DNA from: Glandiceps talaboti
Lineage: Eukaryota > Hemichordata > Enteropneusta > Spengelidae
DNA length: 64,000 bases
Assembly: GCF_964340395.1 (NCBI RefSeq)
Contig: NC_135557.1
Location: 25,566,114-25,630,113, forward strand
Reading direction: 5' to 3'
The number at the start of each line of letters is the position of its first letter. Position 1 is the first letter of the stretch. Below the pieces are notes generated by a model. The model had not been told where the DNA came from. It was given only the letters and a program-made list of their open reading frames with translations, and ran no database searches. Positions 25,598 to 38,734 of this stretch are shown piece after piece. Both the position numbers and the translations under genes were made by a program.

Positions 25598-28500
25598 GTT
25601 AGTTTGTGGTGAAATTTCATATTGTACTAAACCTTCGCGGCCATGTTGTCGCCTTTCAATGGGGTTTAAACCAGGTTATTTTCCTTCGTAATCCTTCCAA
25701 TATAAAAGATATTTTCACAATATTGTAACAACAGCTCAATGTCTACAGTATCGAGTATCATAAGAAGGAATACCAATGTGAGTAAAACACTGTTAGACCG
25801 AGAAATGTAAAATTATTGACATCAAGAGAAACCGAAAAGTCGGCGCTATCCCACTTCAACCATTTGATTTCAGAAATAGCGTGCGTGGCTGCTGGGTGGG
25901 CCTGCAAAAGTTACTTGAATTCTCACGATCAGTGATACTGTATAACCACTCGGGGTACAGAATGTGTTACAGTAATTCTCAAACTGTCAAATTATAGGCA
26001 GGTAGGGAGATTCAGACTAAAATATACCGCATTGTTTTGTATCGAACTACATGATGTAGTCCATGCAATGTATCATACAGATGACACATACTATTACACC
26101 CTCCCAAATACGTGTCAGACATCAAATGATTTTTGTTGAAGAACTAATCTTACAACAACCACGTAAAACGTATAAACGTTATGCACGATCGATTAATCTT
26201 GGTGTACAACACAATGTACCATGAGTTAATTAAAACATAAAATAAAAACTTTTTTTACTTGTATTAATCCCATTTGAATAATATTGCTGGTTGGTATTTG
26301 TATGTACTACATTCAACGAATTTACAAAATGTACCTTAGTAACCTGTATTGCAACAGTATGGTTAAAACTTAAAAGGCACGCAGTCCAATTTACATTTCA
26401 TTATGAATTCAATTGGAAAATGAGATTACAACAATACTGACCGTGACACTAGTATCAATGTAGTGTATAGTACAAGATATCTAATTCAAAGACACCTAGT
26501 TGAGTAAGACATGACATCAAATATTTGCTAGATGTAAAGTTTTGGAAGGACAGTAACACTTACCAGTGTTTTGGTACAGTAAATGCATGACACTAAAATA
26601 CAGTAAAGTGTCAATAAAAGACATTTTTCCTTGCTACAAACTGGCTTTGTATTCATAGCACTATACAATGTATACTGATTTGAAATTGTGCTATCTGGAA
26701 CAGTTTTCAGTTTTTGCCATTTTAGTCAGGGGGGAGGGGTAAGGGAGGGGAGGGGGTGTCTGAGGCCTAACTATATGAATTTAGTTTTTCATCCTACATT
26801 GAACTATTGATCTTGCCCCTAAATGTTGGCAAAATTGACAACGTACTTGGAGTTTGTTTGGGAACCATATAAAACATCTATGGGAACTCAGGTGTATCAC
26901 CCATTCTGCTGTGGTCAAACAGAAGTGTTAGTCTGTCTAATGCACTGTCTGCAATAATACATGCAATAAGGTTACATGTATGTTTATATGTTACAGTGGA
27001 CACACTTGTTTGTATACTAGCTAGGGAGTTTAGGTTGGAACAGGAAGGGAGTAAGGCTCCTTAACATAGCAATGATCTGTATCTTCTGCAATTATTTATT
27101 TATTCGTCAAACACCAATAGGAATACAAGTTACAAGCATTGCAAAAAAAGTGAATTCATACAACATCAGAAAAAAGTGAAAAAAATGATGCATGTTAAGT
27201 TTTGAAACTGTGGTGTGACTGGGCACTGGCAAATAGTCAAAACTGAACTAATGAGTGACCAGTCCCCTTTATTAGGTGACTCTGTTAAATGTGTTAGATG
27301 TGTGTCTCTCCTTGTTTTCATTTTTGTTACAAGTTAATTTTTTCACAGTTTTATGTGTGAATTCATGATAGCAGATTAACCATAAACCTTCTATCGACTT
27401 ACACGATCAATTCCCCTTTTCATGCCACGTAACAAAAATACACTACGAAAACGATATACACATACTGAAATTTGAAAATGCAAAATATATCTTCTTGGAG
27501 TCTTGAACCAGTTGATAATTATGAGATGATGGGTAAATTTATTGAAAAACAGAGGGATAACAAACTGACTGTGACTAACTGTAAACATAGAGGGTGTATG
27601 GTGTAAACAATTCAGAGATAGTGTCCAGGAAATGCTAATTAGCCTAAGTATATGATAGAAGTTCACAGGATAGCAGGATTAGTCCATCTCACCCTTTCTA
27701 GACTAGATTAAGATAAAGTACACACTGTCTCACCCCTTGCCAGGCTAGGTGATGATAATAATACTGAGATAAAAGTGTGCATATTCCGATGGGCACACAC
27801 ACGGCATGCAGTGCAAAACAAAAAAGCCATACAACATTCTCCCCTTTATACCGCCATGCTCATATGAAGCCCTGTGTAAAATTCTTTTTTAAATGTTGAC
27901 CGTTTCTTTTGAATGGCAATAGTTGTCCCTCCTTACTGTGCAGTCACTACTCCATTCATGGTGCAGTAGTATGACTTATTTTAATACTACTCTCCACAAC
28001 TATTTTTCTCCGTAATTAAGTTCTCCTCGTAATTTTGGCAAACTATTTTGGTCCGGACCGTACTCTTGCATTTCAGTCTTCAGACCAGGGAGGCTCCCCT
28101 TCTATACTTCCATGTTCAGGCATATGGTTTCTGACTTTGCTGGACTGGTTTTACTTGAACTACAAAGGTCAACCCAATTCACACCTTCTAAATCTCCCTT
28201 TAATTGTCTTACACTATCCAATACTGATAAGACTTCAGCAGCAACTCAGACAAGGAGTTGGTTATAACCTGCTACACAAACTTTAATATTAGCTCCCAGT
28301 AGAGGACTGCTAATCCTGTACATGTCAAACACTGAGTCAACATTTTGACAGCTAAAGGGTATAATGTATGCAAAACAACATCATACTGTGAAACATTCAG
28401 ATACATGTTTACTGCAGTTGTATATCTGTTGGTGGAGGGTCTATGTATTTTTTTAGAAATGGACTTTTCACAGTGTTGTGTGTGATGTCATAGTAACCTA

Positions 28501-31500
28501 ATGAATTTAGCACAGTTATCACCTCAGAGTTGCAATCATTAGAGTCAAATCTTGGAATATATTTGAAGTGTGTTATTTTGAAATTAACACCCACATCCAT
28601 AATCTTAATTTGATAATGGTTGTTGAATATAACTAGCAAAGGATTGGGTGTAATAAGTTGTCTGACCTCTGTGACCTGGATCATACCATTATTGTAGAGG
28701 GTCTGCTAGGCATTGTGTAAGGTGGTGATTTTTGAAGAACTGTTAACACAATACAAAATTAGCCTAGAATCTCGTCATTGTAGGGATTTTTGACTCGTCT
28801 TTTCCCCTATGCCTTGCATTTTGTAAACAGTTGGATATTCAAACCTAAAGTTTGATTTTTGAGGTGCATAACCTTGCTTTGTAAACCTGAAGAATGTTTT
28901 CATAATCTACATGTACATGTATATGTGTCTCAGTGTGCCCGCTAAGCTATTTTGACGCACCACCGATGCACACAATATCTAGTGATACACCAACATTTGG
29001 TGTTCCCCTATATCTTACTATGTGTCAGTGTGCCCGCTAAGCCATTTTGACGCACCACTGACGCACACAATTTCTAGTGATACACCAACATTTGGTGTTC
29101 CCCTATCTCTTACTATGTGGTGACTCACAAGAAATACCAGTTTGTATCATTTTAACTCACCACATCAAAATTTGGCTATCATTAGAGGGCACACTGGTAT
29201 GTACATATATGGATATTTGTCAGTGTTAGTAACCAGGTAACCAGGTAACAATGAGGGGAACTCTTGTATAATTTCAACTGCCTATTCTTGTTAATTTACA
29301 ACAAATAATACCAGTAGAAAGCTAGGTTTGGGGATTAATTATATGTATGTACATGTACATGTATGTAAATGCTTTCAGCAAGAATTCTGAGAAGTTAAAC
29401 TTGGGATATTTGTGAATTACGTTTTCATTATTCTCATCAGTGCATCCACTTCTATATCATGCCAGAATAGTTGTAAACTAGTTGTCATAGCAACAAAATG
29501 TGAAGGTTAATTGAGAGAACACTATCCAGACAAAACATGTGTGACCTTGAATGTAAATACAATGTACAATGTCTACACATTCAGAGGATGTCAGTGTTCT
29601 GGAACAAAGAACATTTGATATTATTTATATTCTTACCACTTGATACATATATATGCATTGGTATATTCCCATAATATGATGTGGGCTGGGGTAGGATGTG
29701 ATGTGTGTACATTATATATGTATAATGCATGGTCAGTGTGCTCTCTAAGCTCATTTGACCCCCCACTGATGCACTCAATCTCGAGTGACACACCAAAAAT
29801 TGGTGTTCTCCTATCTCTTACTTTTATGTGGTGACTTGCAAAAAATGCCAACAAAATTTGGCTATCATTCGAGTGCGCACTGATATTTACATTGTGTATA
29901 TATGTGTGTGTTGGGATGGGGCAGTAATTCTTGACCTAAATTTTCATACATCTTTGATATTTCCATTAGCCTGTATCTTCTTTCTCACAATTTTGTGTTA
30001 AGTTGTTAACAAAGGTACAATGTAGACAGTGGTACAAACAAATATCCCCCTAGGGAGAAAGAAGATTAATTCAATGTACATATTGTAAATGCTATTGGGT
30101 TCAACGTTAGAATTATCTTACCAGTTTTATTGTTAACGTTGATAATATTTGAAAACCATATCAACATGAATATGTGACCCAAATTACAAAAAAACTCCGA
30201 TATTGTCAATGTGACCCAAATTACAACTCCAATATTGTCCTAAAAAATGAAATATTTGACAATTTACCACAAATTGTGAATGTTTTGACTCATAGTCCTA
30301 TGTTGACAAAAAACATTGATGTACATTATATCATGCCATGTAAATTATACCATGCCATGTACATTATACCACGCCATATACATTATACCATGGCGTGTAC
30401 ATTATACCATGCCGTGTACATTATACCATGGCGTGTACATTATACCACGCCATGTACATTATACCATGCCATGTACATTATACCATGCCATGTACATTAT
30501 ACCATGCCGTGTACATTATACCATGCCATGTACATTATACCACGCCATGTACATTATACCATGCCATGTACATTATACCACGCCGTGTACATTATGCCAT
30601 GCCATGTACATTATACCATGCCATGTACATTATACCATGCCATGTACATTATGCCACGACATGTACATTATACCACGCCGTGTACATTATACCATGCCGT
30701 GTACATTATACCATGCCATGTACATTATACCATGCCGTGTACATTATACCATGCCGTGTACAATATACCACGCCGTGTACATTATACCACGCCGTGTACA
30801 TTATACCACGGCGTGTACATTATACCATGCCATGTACATTATACCACGCCATGTACATTATACCATGCCGTGTACATTATACCATGTCGTGTACATTATA
30901 CCATGCCGTGTACATTATACCATACATTGTCGCACTGACTGCTATCGACTTATTTTCACTTACATATATTTCATTGGAAAACAAAGATTGAAAAATAAAA
31001 GTAATATAATTAAAATGCCTTTTTCTAGTTGAGCACAATGTACCAATCTGGTATTAGGAATAATTAGTGTTTGAGAAAGAGTTTAAGACTATCAAATTTG
31101 TAAAAATTGTCAAATTGCAAAATTTTCTTGAAGTGAAAGGTTTACTGTTTCATTAGGTCAACACATGATACATGTACATTTTGTACATGCTGTAGTATGT
31201 ACTATACTAGGATTTACATTGTATACATTTATGAGTAATACTGACTGTTTAGTTTTATTGTACTTTTACAGTGTACCTGTCATTTATGACTAATACTGAC
31301 TTTGTTTACTTTGATCATTATCGTTATTTATAAATGATGTCATACATTGTAATCCTAAAGTGTATTACAGCTGATACCTACGTGTAACTATGTGATGACA
31401 GATCCAAACCATATTTTATTATTGTACTTTTTAATCTTGATCTAGGTCGTGAATTAACTAAATTTTGTGTAAATACACCAGAGTACACCACACTTACACT

Positions 31501-34500
31501 CATGGCTAACCTAAAGTTTATGCTTTCATATAAATCTTATTTTGTTATTTTTTTTGTTAACTATTATTATTCTAGTTTATATATTTACTAGTTTGTATTA
31601 GCACTAAACTCTTATTGCAGAAAATGTAATGAAGAAGTATAGTTTTCTTAATGAATGCATTAATTAAAGATTCTATTCTATTCTATGCTATTCTATTATA
31701 ATCTATTTTATTCTATTCTAATCTATTTTATTCTATTCTATTCTAATCTATTTTATTCTATTCTAATCTATTTTATTCTATTCTAATCTATTTTATTCTA
31801 TTCTATTTTATTCTATTGTATTCTATTCTATTTTATTCTATTCTATTCTATATTATTCTATTCTATTCTATTCTATATTATTCTATTGTATTATATTCTA
31901 TACTATTCTATTTTATTCTATTCTATATTATTCTATTGTATTCTATTCTAGGCTATTCTATTCTATTCTATTGTGTCAAAGTATTATTAGTTTTTCTTCT
32001 GTGACTCAATTTCAAATACTGATTAATTTGTGACAGTTTGTTCTATGGCTCATAAGTTGACAATTTCACTTTTTTAAAAACATTTTTACACCAACTTTGA
32101 AGATAAAAATTGGCAGCGATCAAAACATCACTGTATTTGTATTCACATTATCACCTGTAGACTCTTACAAATCATAATTAGGGACAATTTCATCAGATTT
32201 CCTAACAGAGATATGTTTTCTTGACAAATGACAAGAATTGGTATTACCTTTGATAGTGCCTCATATGTCTGGTGTCATTCATACAACTTGTTGCAGTGAC
32301 AGGTGACATGATATACTCAAATTAGCATGTCTTTGTGTAAGATTGACTTTCCTGTCTTCCATAATTTGGTTATTTGATGCCTGTACATGTACAATGGAGA
32401 TGTACATTGTGGAAACTGGGAAAGTACAGTTACTTAGTGATGCATATATATGGCTCTATTATTCAAATTTACCACACTGTATGTCAGAATACTCTACCGT
32501 ACAATGCAGATTTTCCCCGGGTACTTCGGTTATGTCCTACACAAACATTGAACCAAAGGAGCCTATAAATGGGACTAGCTCCCGTTGGTCATCCGATAAA
32601 TAAATAAAATATTATGTGGGGGGGGGGGGGGGATTATTTCAGGACAGGTTGTCTAAAATGGTATGATCATGCGATTTTTTTATTTTTATTATTAATCTCA
32701 ACAAACCTGTCACTCAGCCTACTATTTATTGCAGTTACTGTTTTTATTATTTAGTACAATGTACTTTAAAGCAAGTGTGTATGTAGGGCAGATGTCATTT
32801 GCTTGTTCATGATTGGCTCTGCAGTTGTCTTCACTAAAATAGAGAGGGTTATTTTTTTGGTTTCCCCTCAAATCTGCAGACTACATGGGCTGGACAAACA
32901 CACAAAAAAAGACGGAAACGGGGGTAATAAGTGATGTGCGTGCTGACCAGAAACAATTCATTTATTTTTTTGGCATTAACTGCTAGATTTTATTTGATGT
33001 GTGTATACAAAATGTATGTACACATTGTAGATGTGAACTGTTAGACTATACTTATGTATATACATTGTATATAGCTCTAAATGAAAGACTAATAAATGAA
33101 AAAAATAACTAAAAATGTTAGGTTTTATTTGATGTGTGTATATGTACACATTGTAGATGTGAACTGTTAGACTACACTTACACATGTATGTATATTGTAT
33201 ATAGCTCTAAATGAAAGACTAATAAATGAAAAAAATAACTAAAAATGTTAGGTTTTATTTGATGTGTGTATATGTACACATTGTAGATGTGAACTGTTAG
33301 ACTATACTTACACATGTATGTATATTGTATATAGCTCTAAATGAAAGACTAATAAATGAAAAAAATAATTAAAAATGTTAGGTTTTATTTGATGTGTGTA
33401 TATGTACATGTACACATTGTAGATGTGAACTGTTAGACTATACTTATGTACATTGTACATAGCTCTAAATGAAAGAATAAATAAAATAAATAAATAAATA
33501 AAGGTTTATTTTATGTATGTATATATACAATATATACACGTATATGTAGCTGTAAACTTACTAGTGTTAGACTATAGTTACAAGTACATGTTCATACATG
33601 TATATCATAAATAAAGATTTGCATGAAATGTTACCTTATTGAACTATTATCTAAACATGATTGACTGACTGTCTTCAGTGGACTGAATTTTTTGCTACGT
33701 ATTAATAAAATATTCATTATTTATATCATGAAACCAAGTTGGTGAATCTATTTGGATCTGGAGTTACTAACTTAGTAACTATAAGTTCTACGTTTTAACA
33801 TAATATTTTGCATTGACTTTGATAGCCATGCTAAACAACCCCTTTCTATATAAAGCAAACAAACAAACAAGAACTAATTCTTTTTTTGTGTAAATATAAC
33901 ACTGCTATCATTTCTTTAGTCTTGCTGCTAGACGTTCGGGCTTTCTTTCGATACTATAAGCAAATGAAGTTCGCAGTGAGGGCTTGCCCGACTTGGATGT
34001 TCCATCCTCGATAGCGATGTTCGGTCGAGTGTCGTATTGTATCGGAAGAACATCCGAGGTCTAGCAGATAGACTATCATTTCTTGGGAGAGATGAGTAAT
34101 TTCAGTCCTGATATATCATTCTTTTTTGTTCTTTTTTAAACCATACAAGTATTATATTATTGTCAATTTATCAGAATTTTGCAATTTTCATGGGTAACTA
34201 ATTTGATAGTCTAGATGCAATGTTTAGTAGTCTATGTGTCCTGGACTACTGCTAATTTGGTAGTCTAGATACAATGTTTAGTAGTCTATGTACCTTGGAC
34301 TACTGCTAATTTGATAGTCTAGATACAATGTTTAGTAGTCTATGTGTCCTGGACTACTGCTAATTTGGTAGTCTAGATACAATGTTTAGTAGTCTATGTG
34401 TCCTGGACTACTGCTAATTTGATAGTCTAGATACAATGTTTAGTAGTCTGTGTGTCCTGGACTACTGCTAATTTGATAGTCTAGATACAATGTTTAGTAG

Positions 34501-37500
34501 TCTATGTACCTTGGACTACTGCTAATTTGATAGTCTAGATGCAATGTTTAGTAGTCTATGTGTCCTGGACTACTGCTAATTTGATAGTCTAGATACAATA
34601 TTTAGTAGTCTATGTAAATTGGACTACTGCTAATTTGATAGTCTAGATACAATGTTTAGTAGTCTATGTGTCCTGGACTACTGCTAATTTGATAGTCTAG
34701 ATACAATGTTTAGTAGTCTATGTGTCCTGGACTACTACTAATTTGATAGTCTAGATACAATGTTTAGTAGTCTATGTGTCTTGGACTACTGCTAATTTGA
34801 TAGTCTAGATACAATGTTTAGTAGTCTATGTGTCCTGGACTACTACTAATTTGATAGTCTAGATACAATGTTTAGTAGTCTATGTGTCCTGGACTACTGC
34901 TAATTTGATAGTCTAGATACAATGTTTAGTAGTCTATGTGTCCTGGACTACTGCTAATTTGATAGTCTAGATACAATGTTTAGTAGTCTATGTACCTTGG
35001 ACTACTGCTAATTTGGTAGTCTAGATACAATGTTTAGCAGCCTTTGTGCTTGGACTACTGCTAATTTGGTGTCCTGTATACATTTATGTGTATGATGCTT
35101 GTGTATATATTTTCCGTTCCTGAATATATTATCTTGTTTTTTACAGGAAGAGGAAGAATTCATTGGGTTTTCTGCAGAAGATGTTGGAATTAAAGCATAT
35201 CGTCACAGCACAAGGGGTTGTAAAGGAAGTGAGGAAATCCCTAGTTTATCTCTTAGCTCTGCTGAGATACAACGTGGAAGTATGACTACAAGACTCTCGC
35301 ATGCCAGACAGAGTCTTGACGCCCTACCTGCATCAGAAAGAACACGCAGTCGGTTGAAAACGTTGATAAGGAAATCGTACAAAGATCTGGAAAAAGGTGA
35401 ATTGAGTGATTTCAGGACTACTACTCATATCATAAAAAAGGTCAAGGAAATTGAAAAAAACGTTGTTGTTCGAACTCGCAGAAATTTTGATATCGTCAAA
35501 TCCAGATTTGCAATGGTACGACCATCACCAACCAAAGAAGATAAAACGCAAATGATGATACTTCACTCTCCTACAAAAAGTGACGGTGAAAAATCAAAAT
35601 ATCCTCGACTTAAGAAGGTCAAAAGGTTGCAACAGACACAAGACTTAGCTCCAAAGTTAAAGAAATTAAAAATTCGTCTTGTTAGCGACGGAAAAGAAGC
35701 TAAGATTGTGCGTGGACGTGGACGTCCCTCTATATATGAAAAGGAAAAGAATATGTTGGAACATGAGGTCGAAGGTCACGATGAGAATGAGGTGACAGTG
35801 AAACAGAAGGGTTCAAGGGTCAGACAAGAGACACAATTAGCAACTAACAGAGGCATGAAAAAAGGACGAGTAAAACCTGTTCGAGTGTTACCAGCGAGTA
35901 AAAAGGTAGACAAAAATGTTGCTAAACAGTTGCTGCAAAAGGCAAAGAGAGGACGACCGAGGAAATATCCAAGACCAGGCAGTCCAAATGGAAGCCCTGT
36001 TAGGAAGCCACAGAATAATAAAACAAAACAAAACATTGCCCGTGCTAAACAAAAGGAGAGAGTGACAAAGTTAGGTAAAACGACAAGGACACTGAGACTT
36101 GATACAAATGTAAAGACAGGGTCATTAAATCCAAAGAGTGTGAATGATAACACCAGTGCTAAAACTGGTTTAATAAAACAAAGGACATTAAGAGATGGTG
36201 CTAAGACGCTTGTCACAAATAAAAAAACAGGCAAAGATAGCACTAGTACTAAAGCATTTCAGAAGACATTGAAATATGGAGATGTAGGAAAATCTCTTCT
36301 TGATAACCCAAAGGAGAAAGTGAAAACAGCAAAATTAGGAGAAGACAAGGCCAAACTTGTTAGTGATATTGAGAGTCCACCCTCTAGGCCGAGTACACCG
36401 AAAATTGTTCGTCGTCAGTTTGTGTTACCAACAGTGAGTGCACGATCTTCACGAGTTATTAAACCAAGTAAACGATTGTTAGATGATTCTAGTTCCTCCA
36501 TCATCAGTACTAAAGTGCCACGAGGGGATACTACACTAGATGTATCTTCAGCTTTGAAACAACAGGTTGAGAAAGTGACACCTGCAGATAGTGATGCAGA
36601 GATAAAGAAGAATAGTAGCAAAGGAAAATTTACACAAAGAAGGATGACATCAAATCACCCTGGAGGTGACAAGGCACTGAAATTACACAATGTAGGTGAA
36701 CCCAAACCCAAGAAATACAAGAAACCTATTTTGTCACCAAAAAACAAAAGGACGGACAAATCGCCCAAGCAGACCAAAACTGTCGAAATTGCCGCAAAAC
36801 TTAGCAAAAAAGCACGACAGGGTATTGTACGGAAAACAGCAGGGAAGCAACAGAAAACATTATCAAAGACAGTTACGACTGAAAGTGCAAATAACCAAGA
36901 CAGTGTAAAACTTACAGATGACGTACTTGATAAAAATATAAAGGAAGAACTTATAGATGAAAGTTGGACTGAGGAGAACACTGATTCAGTTTGTGATCTT
37001 CATCCTGCTGAAGACAAGGGAGTCATGACAACTGATGATGTCAATTTTGCACCTGAAAAAACTGAAAGCAGTTCAGGAATTACTCCAGAACGCCGTTCAA
37101 AGCGCAAAGTACTTCTGAAATCGTCAGTGGCAAAGTTGCTTGGTCATGACAAAAAACCAACAGGTGTATCGAAAGAGAACAATGGTACACACTCAAGTAC
37201 TCCGGACAGTAAGTTCATTGACCTTCACAAAGATGAAGCAGTTGCTAGGGAACAAGAAACAATGTCATCACTTGGGATAGATGGATTACCACTTGAAGAT
37301 GACAGCGTCTTGGAAGGGATTGGTGTGAAACTTGAAGAGAAGGTCGGTAAAAGTAGCAAGAAAGGAAAAACACAAGGGCCTAGACGACCGTCAGACTTAG
37401 TCAAAAAAGCTAAACTACAACTTCAAAAGGCTGCTGCTAATAAAGCTGTCAAACTAGATGGAGTAGTGAAAAGAGGTCAACTTGTGAAACTAAATCTACA

Positions 37501-38507
37501 GTTAGAGTCGGAACAAAAGAAAGTACATAGTCCTGTAGATCTCAAGTCATTCCCAGTTGTTAACTTAGAATCACTTGCTGAGATGGAGTCTGAAAACACA
37601 GATAACCCTGTGTATGCCGAAGAACAAGCACATCTATTGGCTAATGGTAAGTTGTTATTAATGTATTTTATCCAATGAAAAGATATTTCTTATGTACCAT
37701 CCAATGGCAATCGGTTACATACATGTAGCTATTGGCCCAGTATCAAATCACAAGTGACATATCAGCAAATGAGATGACATTTCTAATCTATCATTAATAA
37801 CAAGTGGTTACATACAACATGAATCTATTGGCCAATAGTAAGTTGGTAATGGTCTATTGGCCAATGAGATGTCATATATGTATCAGCCAATGAGATGATG
37901 TCACATAGCTATCAGCCAATGAGATGATGTCACATAGCTATCAGCCAATGAGATGTCACATATCTATCAGCCAATGAGATGATGTCATATATGTATCAGC
38001 CAATGAGATGATGTCACATAGCTATCAGCCAATGAGATGTTACATATCTATCAGCCAATGAGATGATGTCACATCTATCAGACAATAACAAGTACATATA
38101 TATATATTGGCCAATGGTAGATTGTTTGTGCTTTACATGTATCAGCCAACATTTAATATAATTAGATGTAGTAGTAGCCAATGTTCTCCAATCACAAATA
38201 GTCAACATTGTATCAACTATAGTAGTCAAACTAAATGATCAAAGGTTAGAAGTTTACAAAATCACAAAATAACACTTGTCACACCATACACAAGTACACA
38301 TAAATAGACAATACAATGTTATTAGATGTCCATATATGCACAAACACACACATGCACACACAAATGTATGTACACAAAAATACACACACATACAGAATGT
38401 TCACATACACGTCAACACATACACACACACAAACAAACAAATGCACATACACACAAACACACATATACATAAATGCACACACAAAAATACATGCTTGCAC
38501 TCGCACA

Positions 38508-38555
<48 letters not shown>

Positions 38556-38679
38556 CGCACAATGAATGTAGACCTTTCTAAATGTGCTTACCTAGTATGT
38601 TTGTACTTGATCTCTTCAGCTGATACATCCCAACCTGATATCAAGCAGTGTAACCCAGCCAGACAACCTGTAAGTCAAA

Positions 38680-38734
<55 letters not shown>

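Larger units (their letters stand above)
25598..35146 (+). other. KMT2 intron 1 (9.5 kb)
   Basis: Phase-0 intron between the menin-binding exon and the IBD-motif exon. It holds the MITE, foldback and tandem arrays listed separately (28931-35070). The part 25598-28900 is mostly unique AT-rich sequence with no exon I can support; a minus-strand frame at 28409-28684 has no recognised homology. Confidence 0.85.
37647..38619 (+). other. KMT2 intron 2
   Basis: Phase 1. Starts with GTAAGT. Filled by the CCAAT-containing array (37855-38095) and a CA-rich block (38340-38553). Confidence 0.85.

Noticed and set aside
28409-28684. 91-codon minus-strand frame in intron 1
   Set aside because: Looks less repetitive than others, but no family, no start context and no splice signals that I can support.
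30174-31032. Three overlapping plus-strand frames of about 200-250 codons (His/Tyr/Pro-rich)
   Set aside because: They are the same 19-bp minisatellite read in three frames; 19 bp has no stop in any phase.
34198-35070. Could the evenly spaced repeat be a CRISPR array?
   Set aside because: Units are contiguous with no unique spacers, and the DNA is eukaryotic; it is a minisatellite.
35776-36981. Minus-strand frames opposite exon 2
   Set aside because: Shadows of the Lys-rich KMT2 coding sequence.
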